DNA of 47,904 nt from Salpingoeca rosetta (taxonomy: Eukaryota > Opisthokonta > Choanoflagellata > Craspedida > Salpingoecidae): assembly GCF_000188695.1 (NCBI RefSeq), contig NW_004754920.1, positions 197,597 through 245,500 of the forward strand. Direction: 5' to 3'. The position numbers were made by a program, and so were the translations under genes. Of this stretch, positions 1-14,356 are shown piece after piece. A model generated the notes under the pieces. That model saw only the letters and a program-made list of their open reading frames with translations, ran no database searches and was not told the DNA's origin. The first letter of the stretch is position 1. Each line of letters opens with the position of its first letter.

Positions 1-63
1 CGGATTTTGAACAATACTGGGGAATGTAACGTCTCTTCATTGCACACACACACACGAGCACAC

Positions 64-1102
64 CTTGATCGAGCCAGATGGCCTTGAGCACGGCCTCCAT
101 GTCGTTGAGGGCTCGCTTCTCGCGCGTGCGGCGCAGTGCAAGCGTGCTGAACAGCCTGCTCAGGTCCTGGAACCCGTCTTCAGGATCAAGGGCCTCATAG
201 GCACGGATGAGCCGCTCAAAGTATGGCGGTTCGAGCGCCTTGGGTCCAACCCAGCACGTCATCCCAATCGTGTGCACCACTTTCTTCAGGTACTGGAACA
301 GCTCAAACCTGCCCTCTGCTCCAAGCTCCCGCAGCCGCTGCTGCACGGCCACGTTTGCATATGTCACGTACTTGGACATGAGTTTTGGTTTCAGGCCGTG
401 ATGGAACTTGCGCAGGTCATTCTCGCTCAGGATCTGAGGGTCGAGAGCGAATGATTGAGTGAGCAAGTGAGCAAGTAAGAAAGAGATTGAGTATGTGTGT
501 GTGTGTGTTTGATGAGTTTGGAGGCCTTTCACCCATGTATGAGTGTGTTGTGCATGTCAGCTGATTCTTCAGCACTAATCATGTAAACACAAGCCCGTGC
601 ATGTACGAAAGCAGTGTTTGTCCTCGCGCATATCGAATCGTACTTCCTGCGGCAGTTTGAGGCCGAGGAGGCCCTTTGTGGCTTCTGTGAAGCTCGCGTC
701 TCGTTCCCGAAACCCATACAAGCTCTGCAGCCCTGAAGGGGGTCGCGTAGTCCAAGCAAGCACCCACCACACGTGTGTGTGAGCGCGATGACACAAATCA
801 CAGTCTTGTCCAGCGGATACTTGGAGCAGCTAAGCGCAACCTGGCTCAGGCACAAACAACCAAAGAGAGCGCAACTACCTTCAGGGCTGAACGTGAAGAG
901 GAACCGCACCCCGAACATGAGTACGACGAACGTGTCACCATGCTGCGCTCTCATGTCTTCGAGATACTTTGTTGGGTTCTTGATGAAAGACAGGCCGCAT
1001 CTGTGGCACCAAGCAAGCAGGGTGCGTCAGTTGGGGTACAGTGAAACTGAGCGGCAGCCTCTGACTTGCAGTGAATACGAGACACCCCCAACACACACAC
1101 AC

Positions 1103-1135
<33 letters not shown>

Positions 1136-1517
1136 TTTATCTCACTCACACACACACACACACACAGAGTGATCACACACTTACAACACGGCCATACATG
1201 CACACACGGCCACACACACACACACGCACACACACACACGCAGTTATCTCACTCACACAATTATCACACGCACACACACGTATAACACGCACGCACCCAA
1301 TCCATGGGATGATGCCTCGTTCAATGTGTACACTGTGGCTTGCTGTCGCTTGCTTGTTCGTCCCGTCATCAGTGGCATCGGCAGTGCCATCGTCGGCTGG
1401 AGCAACCTGGATGCCGAGGCTGTGGACGTTGTGCCACAGCACCGCTGCCGCAGCCACAGCCGCAGTCAATCCACAAGCAGCCAGCAGCGCCATCACTCCA
1501 TCGTGCCCTGTCGCCAT
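64..1517 (-). CDS. Cytochrome P450, CYP39/CYP7/CYP51-like, N-terminal half (partial)
   Basis: Four exons on the minus strand join in phase: 1517-1297, 1000-879, 732-644 and 433-64; the gene then continues past the left edge. They encode about 267 residues. Exon 1 holds a hydrophobic membrane anchor (GVMALLAACGLTAAVAAAAV) and, across the first junction, IIPWIGCGLSFIKNP, the P450 proline-rich hinge. Then follow KYLEDMRAQHGDTF and FTEATKGLLGLKLP, and exon 4 carries the helix-D to helix-G region (KFHHGLKPKLMSKYVTYANV). The order and the IPWIG.G.F..P motif resemble CYP39A1 and CYP7 sterol hydroxylases, with similarity to CYP51. The I-helix, ExxR and haem-Cys regions lie outside the window, so subfamily and substrate cannot be fixed. 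ATG at 1517 is preferred; an in-frame ATG at 1619 would add a Met run made by a CAT microsatellite. Probably an ER monooxygenase. Confidence 0.75.
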
Positions 1518-1701
1518 CTCCCCTCCCACAGCTTCCACCACGCCACAAAGTCCGCCCGCAACCACCAGCACCATCAGCACCATCATCATCATCATCATCA
1601 TCATCACAGTTCGCATCATCCATCAACCAAGTGTCCTCCCTCTGCTGCGTTTTGTGGTGCCGGCGACAGTCAGTGACCATCTGCGACCTGTGTTGTGCAC
1701 G
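1518..1701. promoter_or_regulatory. Divergent promoter region between P450 and ERCC8
   Basis: Only about 184 bp separate the chosen start codons of the minus-strand P450 and plus-strand ERCC8. The interval holds a (CAT)n tract near 1578-1605 and no TATA box that I can recognise. That it acts as a shared bidirectional promoter is inferred from spacing only; the alternative P450 start at 1619 would shorten it to about 80 bp. Confidence 0.4.
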
Positions 1702-3771
<2,070 letters not shown>

Positions 3772-3782
3772 CATCGCCGCTG

Positions 3783-3854
<72 letters not shown>

Positions 3855-4269
3855 CGCTATGTATTAAGTTAAACACATCCTCCTCCCCCAGTTGCTACAT
3901 TACAGAACTCACTCCTTCCTTCTCCAAAACTTGTTTGCTTTCTTGCCCCTGTCTCTCATTAACGCTTCATTTGAGGTGGCGTATAAGCGCACAACAGCAC
4001 GTTTCTGGAACAAAATGACAAACAATGAATGAACACTCGCTTCGCCTTTGCTTTCTGGTCAATCAATGAAAACACAAACCACATGGACATAACACAAAGA
4101 AGGAAACACAAACAAACACGTACTACGATACACACGCTCAGTGATAAGAACACACAAGGCACACACACATGGGTGCACGCGTGTCCCCCCCCCACCACCA
4201 CCACCACATCCGCCTTCTTCGAAACGCACGCATTCGACGATGCACGTGCACCACATGTCCACGGCCCAG
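3772..4269. other. Convergent 3' interval between ERCC8 and CENPE
   Basis: About 500 bp between the stop codons of two convergent genes. It contains a (CA)n array at 3783-3853 and otherwise AC-rich sequence. I see no coding exon, RNA gene or clear AATAAA signal. Confidence 0.7.
3783..3853. repeat. (CA)n microsatellite
   Basis: Essentially pure dinucleotide run just after the ERCC8 stop codon. Confidence 0.97.
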
Positions 4270-7200
4270 CTACTGCTGGTTGCACTGGTCCGCGACGGCT
4301 GCCTCTTGCTGGCCCGGTTTACGCCTCTGCGCCTTCGCCCGCTCATACAGTGCACGCGAGGGAGAGATCACAGACTCATTTAGCGACAGCTTCACCGCAC
4401 CCTTGCTGTTGCCACTGCTGTTGCCGTTCTCCTGGTTTTCAGCATCAGGGTCCTCGCGCATGGTGCCAGAGCCCTTCTTCTGCTTCTCCCGAGTCGCAGC
4501 CTTCTTGCTCGCAGCAACAGCATCACCCACAGCATCATTGCCAACACCGTCATTGCCACCGACTCGCTGGTTGCGCTCTTGCAAGCCACCACAAGCGCTG
4601 CGCCCAACCTTGCTGCGCTTACTCAGCGGCTGTGCTCGGTCCTGATCCTCTCGTCCCGCGTCCTCACGCTCGTTGTCAACACCAGCAGCATCTTCATCGC
4701 CACAGCTCTCCTCCTTCACGCTCGCCATCTTTGCGATGGCTCCGCGCCGGGTCGAGCGAGCCCGCAGCCCCTTTGGCTCCGGTGTGCTTGTCATCATGCC
4801 AGCAAACTCAGAGCCGCCATCCGCCGCGGTGCCCTTGATGGTGCTGGCCACGCTCACGGAGAGCGGGTTGGCGTTGTTGCTCACGCCAAGACCCATCGGC
4901 ATGGACATGGAGGCAGAGGCAGACGTGGGCAGCGACGGCAGGGCAGACACCTCCGCAGCGTGCCCGAGCTTGGTAAGCTGCTGCGCAAGCCGCTTGCACT
5001 CCGTTTGCTTCTGCTCAAGCTGCCTCACAAGCCGCTTGTTCTTTTCCTTCAGCTCGTAGTTGGCAGACTGGCCAACCTGCCCCGGCGCATCGCTCTCTCC
5101 GGCCACGCTGCCCTGCTCCTTCAACTTGTCCTGCAGCTGGTCGTTGTACGCCTGCATCGTGTCCACCTTCAATCGAAGCTTCTGCAGCTCACGCTGCTTC
5201 TCCCCCAACGCGGCCTTGGTCTGCTCAAGCTCGCTACCAACACCCTCGCTGGCCTTTGTCATCGCAGCGAGCTCCTGCTGCAGCGTTTCCACCTTTGCGC
5301 CAAGACCGGACGCGGAGTCCGCCTCCTGTTGCAGGCGCTCCACGTGTGCCTTCAACTCCTCCGCCTGTCGCTGCCAGTAGTCGTCGCAGTTGGCCGCAGC
5401 CGTCAGCTTCTTGAGCTTGCGGCTTGCCCGCTGCCAGTCCTTGCGCAGCGTTGCACACGACTCCTCAGCCTTGGTCTTGCTCGACTCAAGCTCAGCCACC
5501 CGCTGCTCTGCGCTCTCCTTCGCAGCAACCGCGCTTGCCAACTTACGCTGCAATGCCTCCACATCACCAGCGTGCGCCTGCTGCTGCTCGTTCGCCTTGG
5601 TTTCCATGTCTCGCACGGCAGCGCACAGCTTGTCCACCTGCGCCTGCAGCTCTTGGCTTTGTGCACGCGCGTGCTCAAGCTCCACCTCCATCTCCAGGCG
5701 CGCGTCACGCGCAGTGTCCAGCAAGCGAACTTGGTCCTGCACCTGAGTGCGAAGATGCTTTGCCTCCTTGCTCAGGGCAGTGCGCTCCGCTTCCAGCTGC
5801 TGCACGCGTGTGGACTTGTCCTCCTGTGCACGGGCAAGCGCCGCCTGTGCCTCTTGCTCGCTCGCGGCTGCACGCGCACGCACGCGTGCGCACTGTTCCT
5901 CAAGCGCCTTGCAGCGCTGCAGGGCGTCCTCCTTCTCCAGTGACATAGTTGTCAGCTCGCTGGACAGCGATTCCACAGACGCCTGCAGCTGCGACACGCT
6001 TGCAGCGGCAGCTGCGTGCTCCTGTTGCAGCTTCTCAAGCTGCGATACAGCCTCGTTGTCCTTGGTTGCCATAGCCTTGCGCAGCTCGGTGCACTCTTCC
6101 TGCACGCGCTGCAGCTCTTGCCTGGCGCTGACAACCTCCTGCTCCGTGGCGGTTGTCGTTGCTGCTGCCTCACTCTGCAGCGCATGCGCAACAGCCTCTG
6201 CTTCCGCCAGTTTGCTAGCCATGGTCGTCAGCTCGGCTTCCAGCCGAGAAACTTCCTCGCGGGCGTGCTGGGCTGCCTGGCTCTGCTGTGTCAGTGCCAC
6301 CTGGCACTTCTCTACGCCTTCCTCATGCTGACGCGCAGCCGCAGCAACGTCCTGTTTCAGTTGCTCGCGCACAGCGCACAGCGCTTGCACGTCCTGCCGC
6401 ACTGTGGCAAGCGCTGTGGCAAGCTGCGTGCACTTGGCAGTGGCGGCTTCCCTTGCCTCGACCAGGTGTGCACGCTCATCTGCGAATGATGTCTCTTGCT
6501 GCTCGAGTGACTGCTCAAGGTCAGTAACCCGTTGCTTCAGAACCGTGCACTCCTTCTCCAGCTCCTGAAGGGAAGCGAGGTCTGTAACTGCTGTCTCTGA
6601 CGTCTCCTCGCCGCTCTCAGCCGTGGCAGCATCGGTGTCCTCTTCCATTTTCACGGGTGTTGAAGATGCAGTTGCAGCCGTCGCATCGCCTTGCTTGTGC
6701 TCGTTCTCCGCTTCTTCTGCATTCGCCTCATCTTCGGCCTTTGTCTCGCCAGCCACAGCATCATTATCATTACCTGAGGTTTCATGGCCGGCACCATCAG
6801 CGTCACCATCACCATCAGCTGTGTTCATCATGGAGGCAAGCGCCTGTTCGCGCTGCGCGTGCGCCTCCTCAACCTCTTGCTGCATTGTTTCCAGCTGAGA
6901 CAGCAGGCGCTCGTTCACTGTCTCCAGCTCCTCGACGTAGCTGGCCATCTCCGTGTTTTCTTCCTCGAGCGTGGTCAGGCGCTCCGATGTCGCCTTTGCT
7001 TCCGCCAGCAGCGTTGTTGCCTCGTCCCCTGCGGTTTGCAGCTGCTCAACACGTGCCGCAAGCTCTGCTTTTGCTGTTGTGGCCTGCGCGTGCTCGGAGC
7101 GCAGTTCTGCCAGCTGCGATTCCAGCGCGGAGACGGCCGACTTGTGGACGTCCTCCGCTTGGTGCAGCGCACTCTGTGCCGCATCACGTTGCTCTTCCGC

Positions 7201-10200
7201 GCCCTTGAGCGCCTCAGACACACGCGCGGCCTCTGCCTCCAGCTCGGCAATGCGTTCCTGGGACACGGTCACCTGCTCTGTGGCGGCCTGCAGCTGTGCG
7301 TTCAGGTTCGCCTGAGCGTCCTGCAGCGCCGTGTGCGCCGCCGTCAGCTCCTCAAAGCGGGTGCTCAGCGCGTGCGTGTGGTTGCGGTCCTTTGGTGACG
7401 CCAATGCAGGCGAGGCGTTCGCGTGGTCCATCGACACGGTTGTTGTCGTGGTGTTGGGTGTGGAGGTCACAGATTCGCTGTGCCCCTTACTGCTGCTGTT
7501 GTTGTTCATTGTAAGCGGCGTGGAGGGTGCAGGTGTGCTTGGTGACAGCAGGGCTGCCATGCGCGGCTTGTTGGTTGTCTCACGCACAGGGGTCGCAGCC
7601 GCACTGCTGCTACCGGCTGCGCACGCGCTGCCTTCATTGTCATCGTCGCCTCCTTTGCCCTTCTTGCGGTGCTGCTTGTTCTTGCGGCGAATCGGCGTCA
7701 TGAGCTTGCTCACCAGCGAGCGGAAGCCAGACTTGGGCTGGGCAAGTGTTGTTGGGCTTGTCAGCTCGCCGCGACCACCCAGCTTCTTCTTGCGCTTGCG
7801 GCGGCCAAAGCGCCTTGAATCGCCCTTCCGCTTTGGTGACTCGTCATCGTCATCAGCATTGTCGTTGTCGCCGTCGTCGTCATGGCTGCTGCTGCTGCTG
7901 CTGTTGTTGTTGTTGTTCGTGGTCTCTGCAGTGATAGCGGTGTTGCCAGCTTGCTTGACATCACCATCACTGTTGCTGCTGATGTTACTGCTGCTGGTGC
8001 AAGTTGCATCTGCGTCTGTGCGTGCGTTGCTGCAGTCATCACCCGCGCTGTCACCCGAACAAGCCACTGCATCTTGCTCCATGCGTGTTGCTTGTGCCGC
8101 TGTGGCCTCCTTGAGCTGGTGCTGTAGTGCGCACAGGGACTGCTGCAGCTGGCGTGTGCGCGCCTTCATCACGGTGTACTCATACGAGAGGGCGTCACGC
8201 TCCGCCTCCATCTCCATGAGCTCCGCACGCATGTCTGCCACTTCCTCCTGCAGCGCCTGCACGGCTTCGTCGTGGGCTGCCGTCGCGCTGTCAAGCTCTG
8301 CTTGAAGGGCAGCAACCTTTGCATGTGCTGTTTCCTTCTCCTCTGCAGCCACCACCAGCTTCTCCTTGGCGGCGTCCAGGTCGCTGCGCAGTTGTTGCAT
8401 GTGCGCGTCGTGCTCTGCGTGGGCTGAGGACAGCTCCTGCTGAAGGGTAGCAGCCTGCTTCTCCCACTCTGCCTTGGCCTCGGTCAGAACACGCTCGTGC
8501 TCCTCAACAGACAGGGTGGCCTTGTCCTCCTGGCTCTGGGTCTGGCTCTCGCTCGCCATCACCAGGGCCTCAACTTCCGTCTGCATGGCGTCCAGCTTGG
8601 CCGTCTCCTCTCGCAGCTGCTGCTGATGCGCTTCCATCAACTGCTGCACACGGCGGTCGTGGTCGGCGGACAGCTCCTGCTGCTGTGCAATGTAGAAGGC
8701 CTCCAGCTCGGCCCGAACTTCATCCTTCATTTCCTCACGCACGGCCTCAACGTTGACGGCAGCAGGCGTGTCTGCAGCGGCTGTCTCTTCTGCGTCTTCT
8801 TCTTCTTGTTGCTGCGCACGTTGCTTCTGCTGTTCCACTTGCAGGGCTTCGAGCTCTTGTTGCTGTTGCTGAAGCTTCGCGTCGACCTCAGCGTGCTCCT
8901 GCTGAGCGTCAACGAGCTGCGTCTGCAGCTGCTGCACATACGCCTCCAGGCTCTCGTGCTCCTCTGCCGAGCGGGCCGCAGCGGCTGCGGCATCTTGCTT
9001 CTGCTGCGCAATATCGCTCAGCAGCGTCTGTGATTGCTCCTTGCTGGCTGCAAGCTCCTTCTGCATTGCCTCGACGGCCTCCACCACAGCTGCAACCATG
9101 TCCTGCGTGGACAGCTGAGCAGCGGAAGTGGCTTGAGAGGCATCACCATCCCCGTGAGTGGTTGTCGTGGCTGATGGCGACGGGGTGGCATTGAGCATGT
9201 TGTGCAGCTTACGAATCGCAGCTGTCATGGTCTCCAACTGCTGTTGCATCTCACGCTCCATGCCACGCCTCTTTTCCTCTTCTTCTTCTTCTTCCGTCTT
9301 CATCCTCGCCTTCTCAGCGGCAGCATCGCCATCGGTGTCACTATCGTCACCGCCACGCTGAGTGGTGAGCTCAGACATCATCTCGTTCAACTTGCGCGTC
9401 TGCGAGGCCAACTTGACCTCAAGTTCACACAGAGCATCCTCCTTCTCCTGGCGCTCGCGCAACGCTTGCTGTGCCTCGTTCCTGGCCGCATCCATCTCCG
9501 CCTGCAGCTCACGCGTTGCCTCCTCCTTGGCAGCTGTGCGTGTCTGCACAACTTCGGCTTCAAGCTCAGCAATACGCGCGTCCTTCTCAGCGACCGTCTT
9601 CGCCAGTGTCTCGTGCTCCGTGTCAGCAGCGCTCAGCTTCTCCTGCTGTGCGGCGAGCTGTGTTGCTTGCTCGTCAATGCGCGCCTGCAGTGCCGTCACC
9701 TCCTGCTTGAGAGCAGCCGTTGCTGCCTGCTCTTGGTCGCATGTCTCGCGCAAAATATCCAGTTCTTCCTGGAGGAACCCCGTGTTCTCGCGCGCTTCCT
9801 TCAGCTCCGTTTCAAAGTGCTGTTGCTGCTCAACAATGCGGCCCTCCAGTGCCTCCACGTGCGCGTGCTGGCTCGCCAGCGTGTCGTGCAGAGACTTGAG
9901 CTCCGCCTGCCATCGCGCCACCTCCTCGTCGTCGTGCTGCGTGCTTACTCCCGTGGCTGCCTGCTGTTGGTGTGCCGCCTGCGCTTCAGCAAGCTTCGCC
10001 TCAGCAGTGTCAAGCGCCTCCCGCATACTCTCAAGCTCGCGCTGCTTCTCGATCAAATCCGTCTGCAGCCGCTGCGCCTTTGCCTTGAAGATATCTGCGC
10101 GTGTGGCCACGGGGCGTGCGCTGTCGTGGTCGTCGGCAACGGGGGCGTCTTCCGGGATGGACTGCATCCCGCCAACACCAACGTTGCCACCAATGCTGCT

Positions 10201-11720
10201 GCTGCCGCAGCTACCGCCGTGAACACCGGCGCTAAGGAGGCCATTCATCAGCTCCAGGTTTGCTGCTGAGGAGGCGAGTGAGCGGCGGGCGCGGGCCTTG
10301 CGCTTGAACGTGGCCATGGTGTCCTTGGCCGTCTTCAGCCGTGGGACGCCGTTGCCAAACAGGGAGCGCTTGCGTCGTGCACCTGCACCACTGCCGCTTG
10401 CTGTTGAAGTATCACCTGGGTATTCAGTGGCCGGCTGTGCAGTGTCAGTGCCACTGGTGGTGGTGGTGGTGGTGGTGTTTGTGCCGTCAGCACTGTCATT
10501 GTTGCTGTCGGCTGCGTGGTTGCGCGCGCCTTTAAACTGCGACAGGGCGGAGGCCTGCTCCTCGTTGCTCGCCTCCAGAAACATGGACCGCTGGCGTGGG
10601 CGTGTTGATGATGATGACGAGCTTGTTGCTGCTTTGGATGGCGAGAAGAGGAGACCAAGCGACCGCTTCGCCACGCTGTCCTCGCTCAGGCCAGGGCACC
10701 ATGTCTTGCGACGGTTACGGCGCGTCTTGATCTGCTTTGCTGCGGCTGGCGGTGGGCCAACGAGCGCATGCACGGTGTTTGATGTGAGAATGACACGCTT
10801 GAGACGGTCGAGCTGTGCGGCCTGGCGCTGCGAGGCGACGTCACGCTGCTTCAACGCTTCTTCAAGCGACTGCTTCTCGGACTTGAGGGCCTGCAGCTCC
10901 GAGCCATCTTCAAGCAGTTGGTTGCGCTTCTTGAGCTGGTTGATTTCCCGCTTCATCTTGCGCAGCATGGCAGCGTCGTCGTACACCTCGTTCACCACCA
11001 CGTTGTTCTTGATGGTCTTGGCGCGGCTGGCAAATTTGAGCGTGCTGATGCTCTCGTCCACGTGCAGGCTGGCGGGCGTGATGGTGCAGATGATAGCGGT
11101 TCGGGCGTTGCCGCCAAGCGAGTTCTGCAGAATGCGCGTGAGCTTTGAGTCGCGATAGGGGATATGGCCCGTCTCGCTCGTCACGCCATCGGACAGCTTG
11201 GCAATGACCGTGCCCAGCGTGAGCAGCGACTTGTTGATGTGTGCGCCCTCCTTCAGGCGTTGACCTTCTGCGCCCGTCAGCGACACGCGCTCTGAGCCAG
11301 CAAGGTCGACCAGGTTGAGGTGGGCAACGCGCACGGCGCCGTTGCCGTCCATGGATTGGCGGTCCTGTTCGCCGGATGACTCAGATGAGGCAGGCGTGCA
11401 CTCGCGGCTCTCGACGACAATGCGGAAGATGGTGTGGGAGCGGGAGCTGCGGTCGTTCATGCGCGTGCTGCCGGTCTTCCTATTCTTCTGCCCAATCTGC
11501 ATGTGGCGCAAGATTTCCTCTGGGGAGCACACCACCTCCTCCGTCAGCCCGCCAACGTAGATGTCGCCCTCGCTCGTCTCGTGCACCTTCAGATTGTTGT
11601 TCTCCGGTGCCAGCAGGTCCGCAATGACCTTAAGCAAGGAAAATTGGGGGGGGGGGACGACGAATGTGTGAGTACAGTGTTTGTGTGTGTGTGTGGGGGT
11701 GGGGGGGGGTGGCATGGTGC

Positions 11721-11811
<91 letters not shown>

Positions 11812-12372
11812 GTGATGGAAAGAAAATGGTGACAGGACCCAAGCAAATGGCGGCATGAGCAACATGGCCGCTCTCTTGACATGAGACGGCGCTTCGCACA
11901 ATATGCAGCAACATCACACCTCGTTGTAGATTTCCATGAAGGAGACGCGGAGCAGGAACTCGCGATCTGGTGTCTGCAAGGGTGTCAAAACAAAGCAGAT
12001 AACAGCAAAGCAGAACAACAGCAACAACGCGTGGATATGTTGAGTCAAACAGTTGACATTTGTGTATTTCGACACACAACGTACGTGTCACTGTTGCATC
12101 ACACGCAGACAACTTTGGACACGCACACACACACACGCGCGTGCGCACACACACACAAGTACACACCTTCTCGATGCTGTTGAAGATGTCTTGAATGGAA
12201 AGAGGGATGATGCCTTCCTCTGTGGGTTCGCCCATCATGGTGTGCGTCTTACCAGACGAGGTCTGCCCATACGCGAAGATGGTGCCTGCAGTGTTCATTG
12301 GTGGATCAGCGCAGCCAGTCGTGAGTTGAATTGTGGATCGAGCGGGCTTGGTGCGGGTGAATATGTGTATAC

Positions 12373-12407
<35 letters not shown>

Positions 12408-13126
12408 CACGCGTGTATGTTTTCATGTGTGTGTGTATCTGGGGGGTGTGCCCATGAGTCGTTGATGAGCCATGCACGCGTGCGCTGGTGGATGTGCGTC
12501 GGTGTGAACAAGCACGAAAGGCCGATGTGTTGGGTGTGCGTACCGTGCATGCCTGCCATCGTGGCGTCGACAATCGGGCGTGCGGATTTTTCATACACCA
12601 TCTTGGTCCTTGAATCCATGTTGAACACATTGTCTGCGGTGCGGCAAACAGGGTTCATGTGTTGTGGTGGGGTGTGGGTGTGAGGTGGGAGTGTCGAGTG
12701 AGCAACGAGGTTGCAAACAATGTTGAAAAAGCTTTCGGTGTGTGTATGAATGAGTAAAAGGAGGGTACCACGTGCTCATGGTGTTGCTGAGTCCTTTCAC
12801 TCATTCCGTCCTTCCCGTCGCTCCGAGTTGACGTACCAAACACGTATCGCGGCGCTTGCGGTGGTCGGTTGCATTGTGTGATTGAGTTCTGGTCGACATC
12901 CCAGGAGACGTGTGCATTGGACTGCGCCTCTCTGCCAAGCGGATGAGTCAAAGGTGTATGCAAGAAAGAATGTGAATGAATGAGTGGGGTCCAGTTGTTG
13001 TGAGTGCACGAGTGCTGACAACAGGCGTGAGATGGCATGGCTGTTGCACCCTGTGGTGTTGTTTTGTTCTTGCACGTACCTGTCGTTGAGAGGGCGCACA
13101 CGGATGGAGACGCTCACAGACTCCAT
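4270..13126 (-). CDS. CENPE: CENP-E-type kinesin-7 with C-terminal CaaX box
   Basis: Six minus-strand exons join in phase: 13126-13080, 12931-12837, 12633-12544, 12285-12167, 11973-11920 and 11628-4270, giving about 2587 residues (human CENP-E about 2700). The motor is N-terminal: [33 protein letters not shown]-loop [29 protein letters not shown], switch [12 protein letters not shown], switch [11 protein letters not shown], then [20 protein letters not shown] and a neck ([20 protein letters not shown]). A very long Glu/Gln/Ala-rich coiled-coil stalk follows, broken by low-complexity stretches and a basic patch near 7670-7830 that could be an NLS. The last residues are CNQQ, a CaaX-type farnesylation signal in the place where vertebrate CENP-E is farnesylated. 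Expected role: plus-end-directed kinetochore motor for chromosome congression. The whole stalk and tail is one 7.36 kb exon. Confidence 0.93.
11715..11808. repeat. (GC)n(GT)n microsatellite in CENPE intron 5
   Basis: A GC alternation followed by a long GT run on the plus strand, so (CA)n on the coding strand. A G run at about 11647-11656 reads as a C tract about 20 nt before the acceptor used at 11628. Confidence 0.95.
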
Positions 13127-13185
13127 CCTCGTTCACTTTGCTTGCTCAGTGTGCGTGTGTGTGTTGTGGATGTGTGTGTGTGTGT

Positions 13186-13249
<64 letters not shown>

Positions 13250-13250
13250 G

Positions 13251-13365
13251 GGAGTGCGTGTGATAACCGAGAGTCGGGTGAAGAGGCACACTTTTCTAAA
13301 TTCAGGTAACGTCTAAATGTGGTTTCGCCATATCATAAGGAATTTTCCGGAGGCATTTTGTGCTT
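13251..13365 (+). repeat. Left copy of gap-flanking imperfect direct repeat
   Basis: Matches 13956-14073 at roughly four of five bases by eye. Shared blocks include GATAACCGAGA, TTTCGCCATATCAT, GAATTTTCCG and TTTGTGCTT. Each copy is preceded by a long (GT)n run, so the unit is (GT)n plus about 115 bp. Its 3' end abuts the N run. Confidence 0.8.
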
Positions 13366-13858
13366 NNNNNNNNNNNNNNNNNNNNNNNNNNNNNNNNNNN
13401 NNNNNNNNNNNNNNNNNNNNNNNNNNNNNNNNNNNNNNNNNNNNNNNNNNNNNNNNNNNNNNNNNNNNNNNNNNNNNNNNNNNNNNNNNNNNNNNNNNNN
13501 NNNNNNNNNNNNNNNNNNNNNNNNNNNNNNNNNNNNNNNNNNNNNNNNNNNNNNNNNNNNNNNNNNNNNNNNNNNNNNNNNNNNNNNNNNNNNNNNNNNN
13601 NNNNNNNNNNNNNNNNNNNNNNNNNNNNNNNNNNNNNNNNNNNNNNNNNNNNNNNNNNNNNNNNNNNNNNNNNNNNNNNNNNNNNNNNNNNNNNNNNNNN
13701 NNNNNNNNNNNNNNNNNNNNNNNNNNNNNNNNNNNNNNNNNNNNNNNNNNNNNNNNNNNNNNNNNNNNNNNNNNNNNNNNNNNNNNNNNNNNNNNNNNNN
13801 NNNNNNNNNNNNNNNNNNNNNNNNNNNNNNNNNNNNNNNNNNNNNNNNNNNNNNNNNN
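13366..13858. other. Assembly gap (493 N)
   Basis: Run of N. Its non-round length suggests a size estimated from read pairs rather than a default filler. Confidence 1.
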
Positions 13859-13955
<97 letters not shown>

Positions 13956-13957
<2 letters not shown>

Positions 13958-14073
13958 GTGGATTGCGTGGGATAACCGAGATTCGGTTGAGAGTGCAAAC
14001 TTTTCAAAATTCGCGGAACGTCAAATGTGCTTTCGCCATATCATACATGAATTTTCCGTAGTCCATTTGTGCT
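13956..14073 (+). repeat. Right copy of gap-flanking imperfect direct repeat
   Basis: Partner of 13251-13365, same orientation, also preceded by a GT run (13859-13955). It has diverged by scattered substitutions and small indels, so it is not a simple assembly echo. Confidence 0.8.
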
Positions 14074-14356
14074 TGCGCTGCAAGGCGAAAGAAGACAAAG
14101 AAAAACGAACGCGCCACAACAACGAACGATGGAGCGTAAGATGATGAGGATGCGCTTGCTGCTGGGCTGTTTGGTTGTTTGTTGTTGGGCTGAGAGCGGA
14201 GGAGGGGAATGAGCGGAGGAAAGGGCTTAGCTTGGCTGGGCTGAGCTGGGCTGGGTGCTGGCATTGCTATTACGCTTGGTGCCTGGCTTGCTGAGATGAG
14301 CTGTTTTGTTGTGATTTGCTTGTCCATCTCATACGCTCACACCCACTCATGTAAAC

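Larger units (their letters stand above)
13127..14356. other. Divergent intergenic region between CENPE and the Ras GEF, with gap
   Basis: Holds GT arrays at about 13189-13248 and 13859-13956, an N gap between them, and two related ~115 bp segments flanking that gap. From 14075 to 14356 the sequence is ordinary mixed DNA with no ORF I would support. Both neighbouring genes start from here, so their promoters must lie in or next to the gap. Confidence 0.7.

Noticed and set aside
1198..1701. N-terminal extension of CSA (MPRSMCTLWLAVACLF...)
   Set aside because: Starts in a CA microsatellite, resembles a false signal peptide, and is antisense to a phase-consistent P450 exon; CSA homology begins after 1702.
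4579..5943. 454-residue plus-strand frame opposite the CENPE stalk
   Set aside because: Leu/His/Arg-rich antisense of a coiled coil whose coding frame is continuous with a recognised motor.
13317..14144. Open frame spanning the N gap
   Set aside because: Made only of N and a GT microsatellite; no coding signal on either side.
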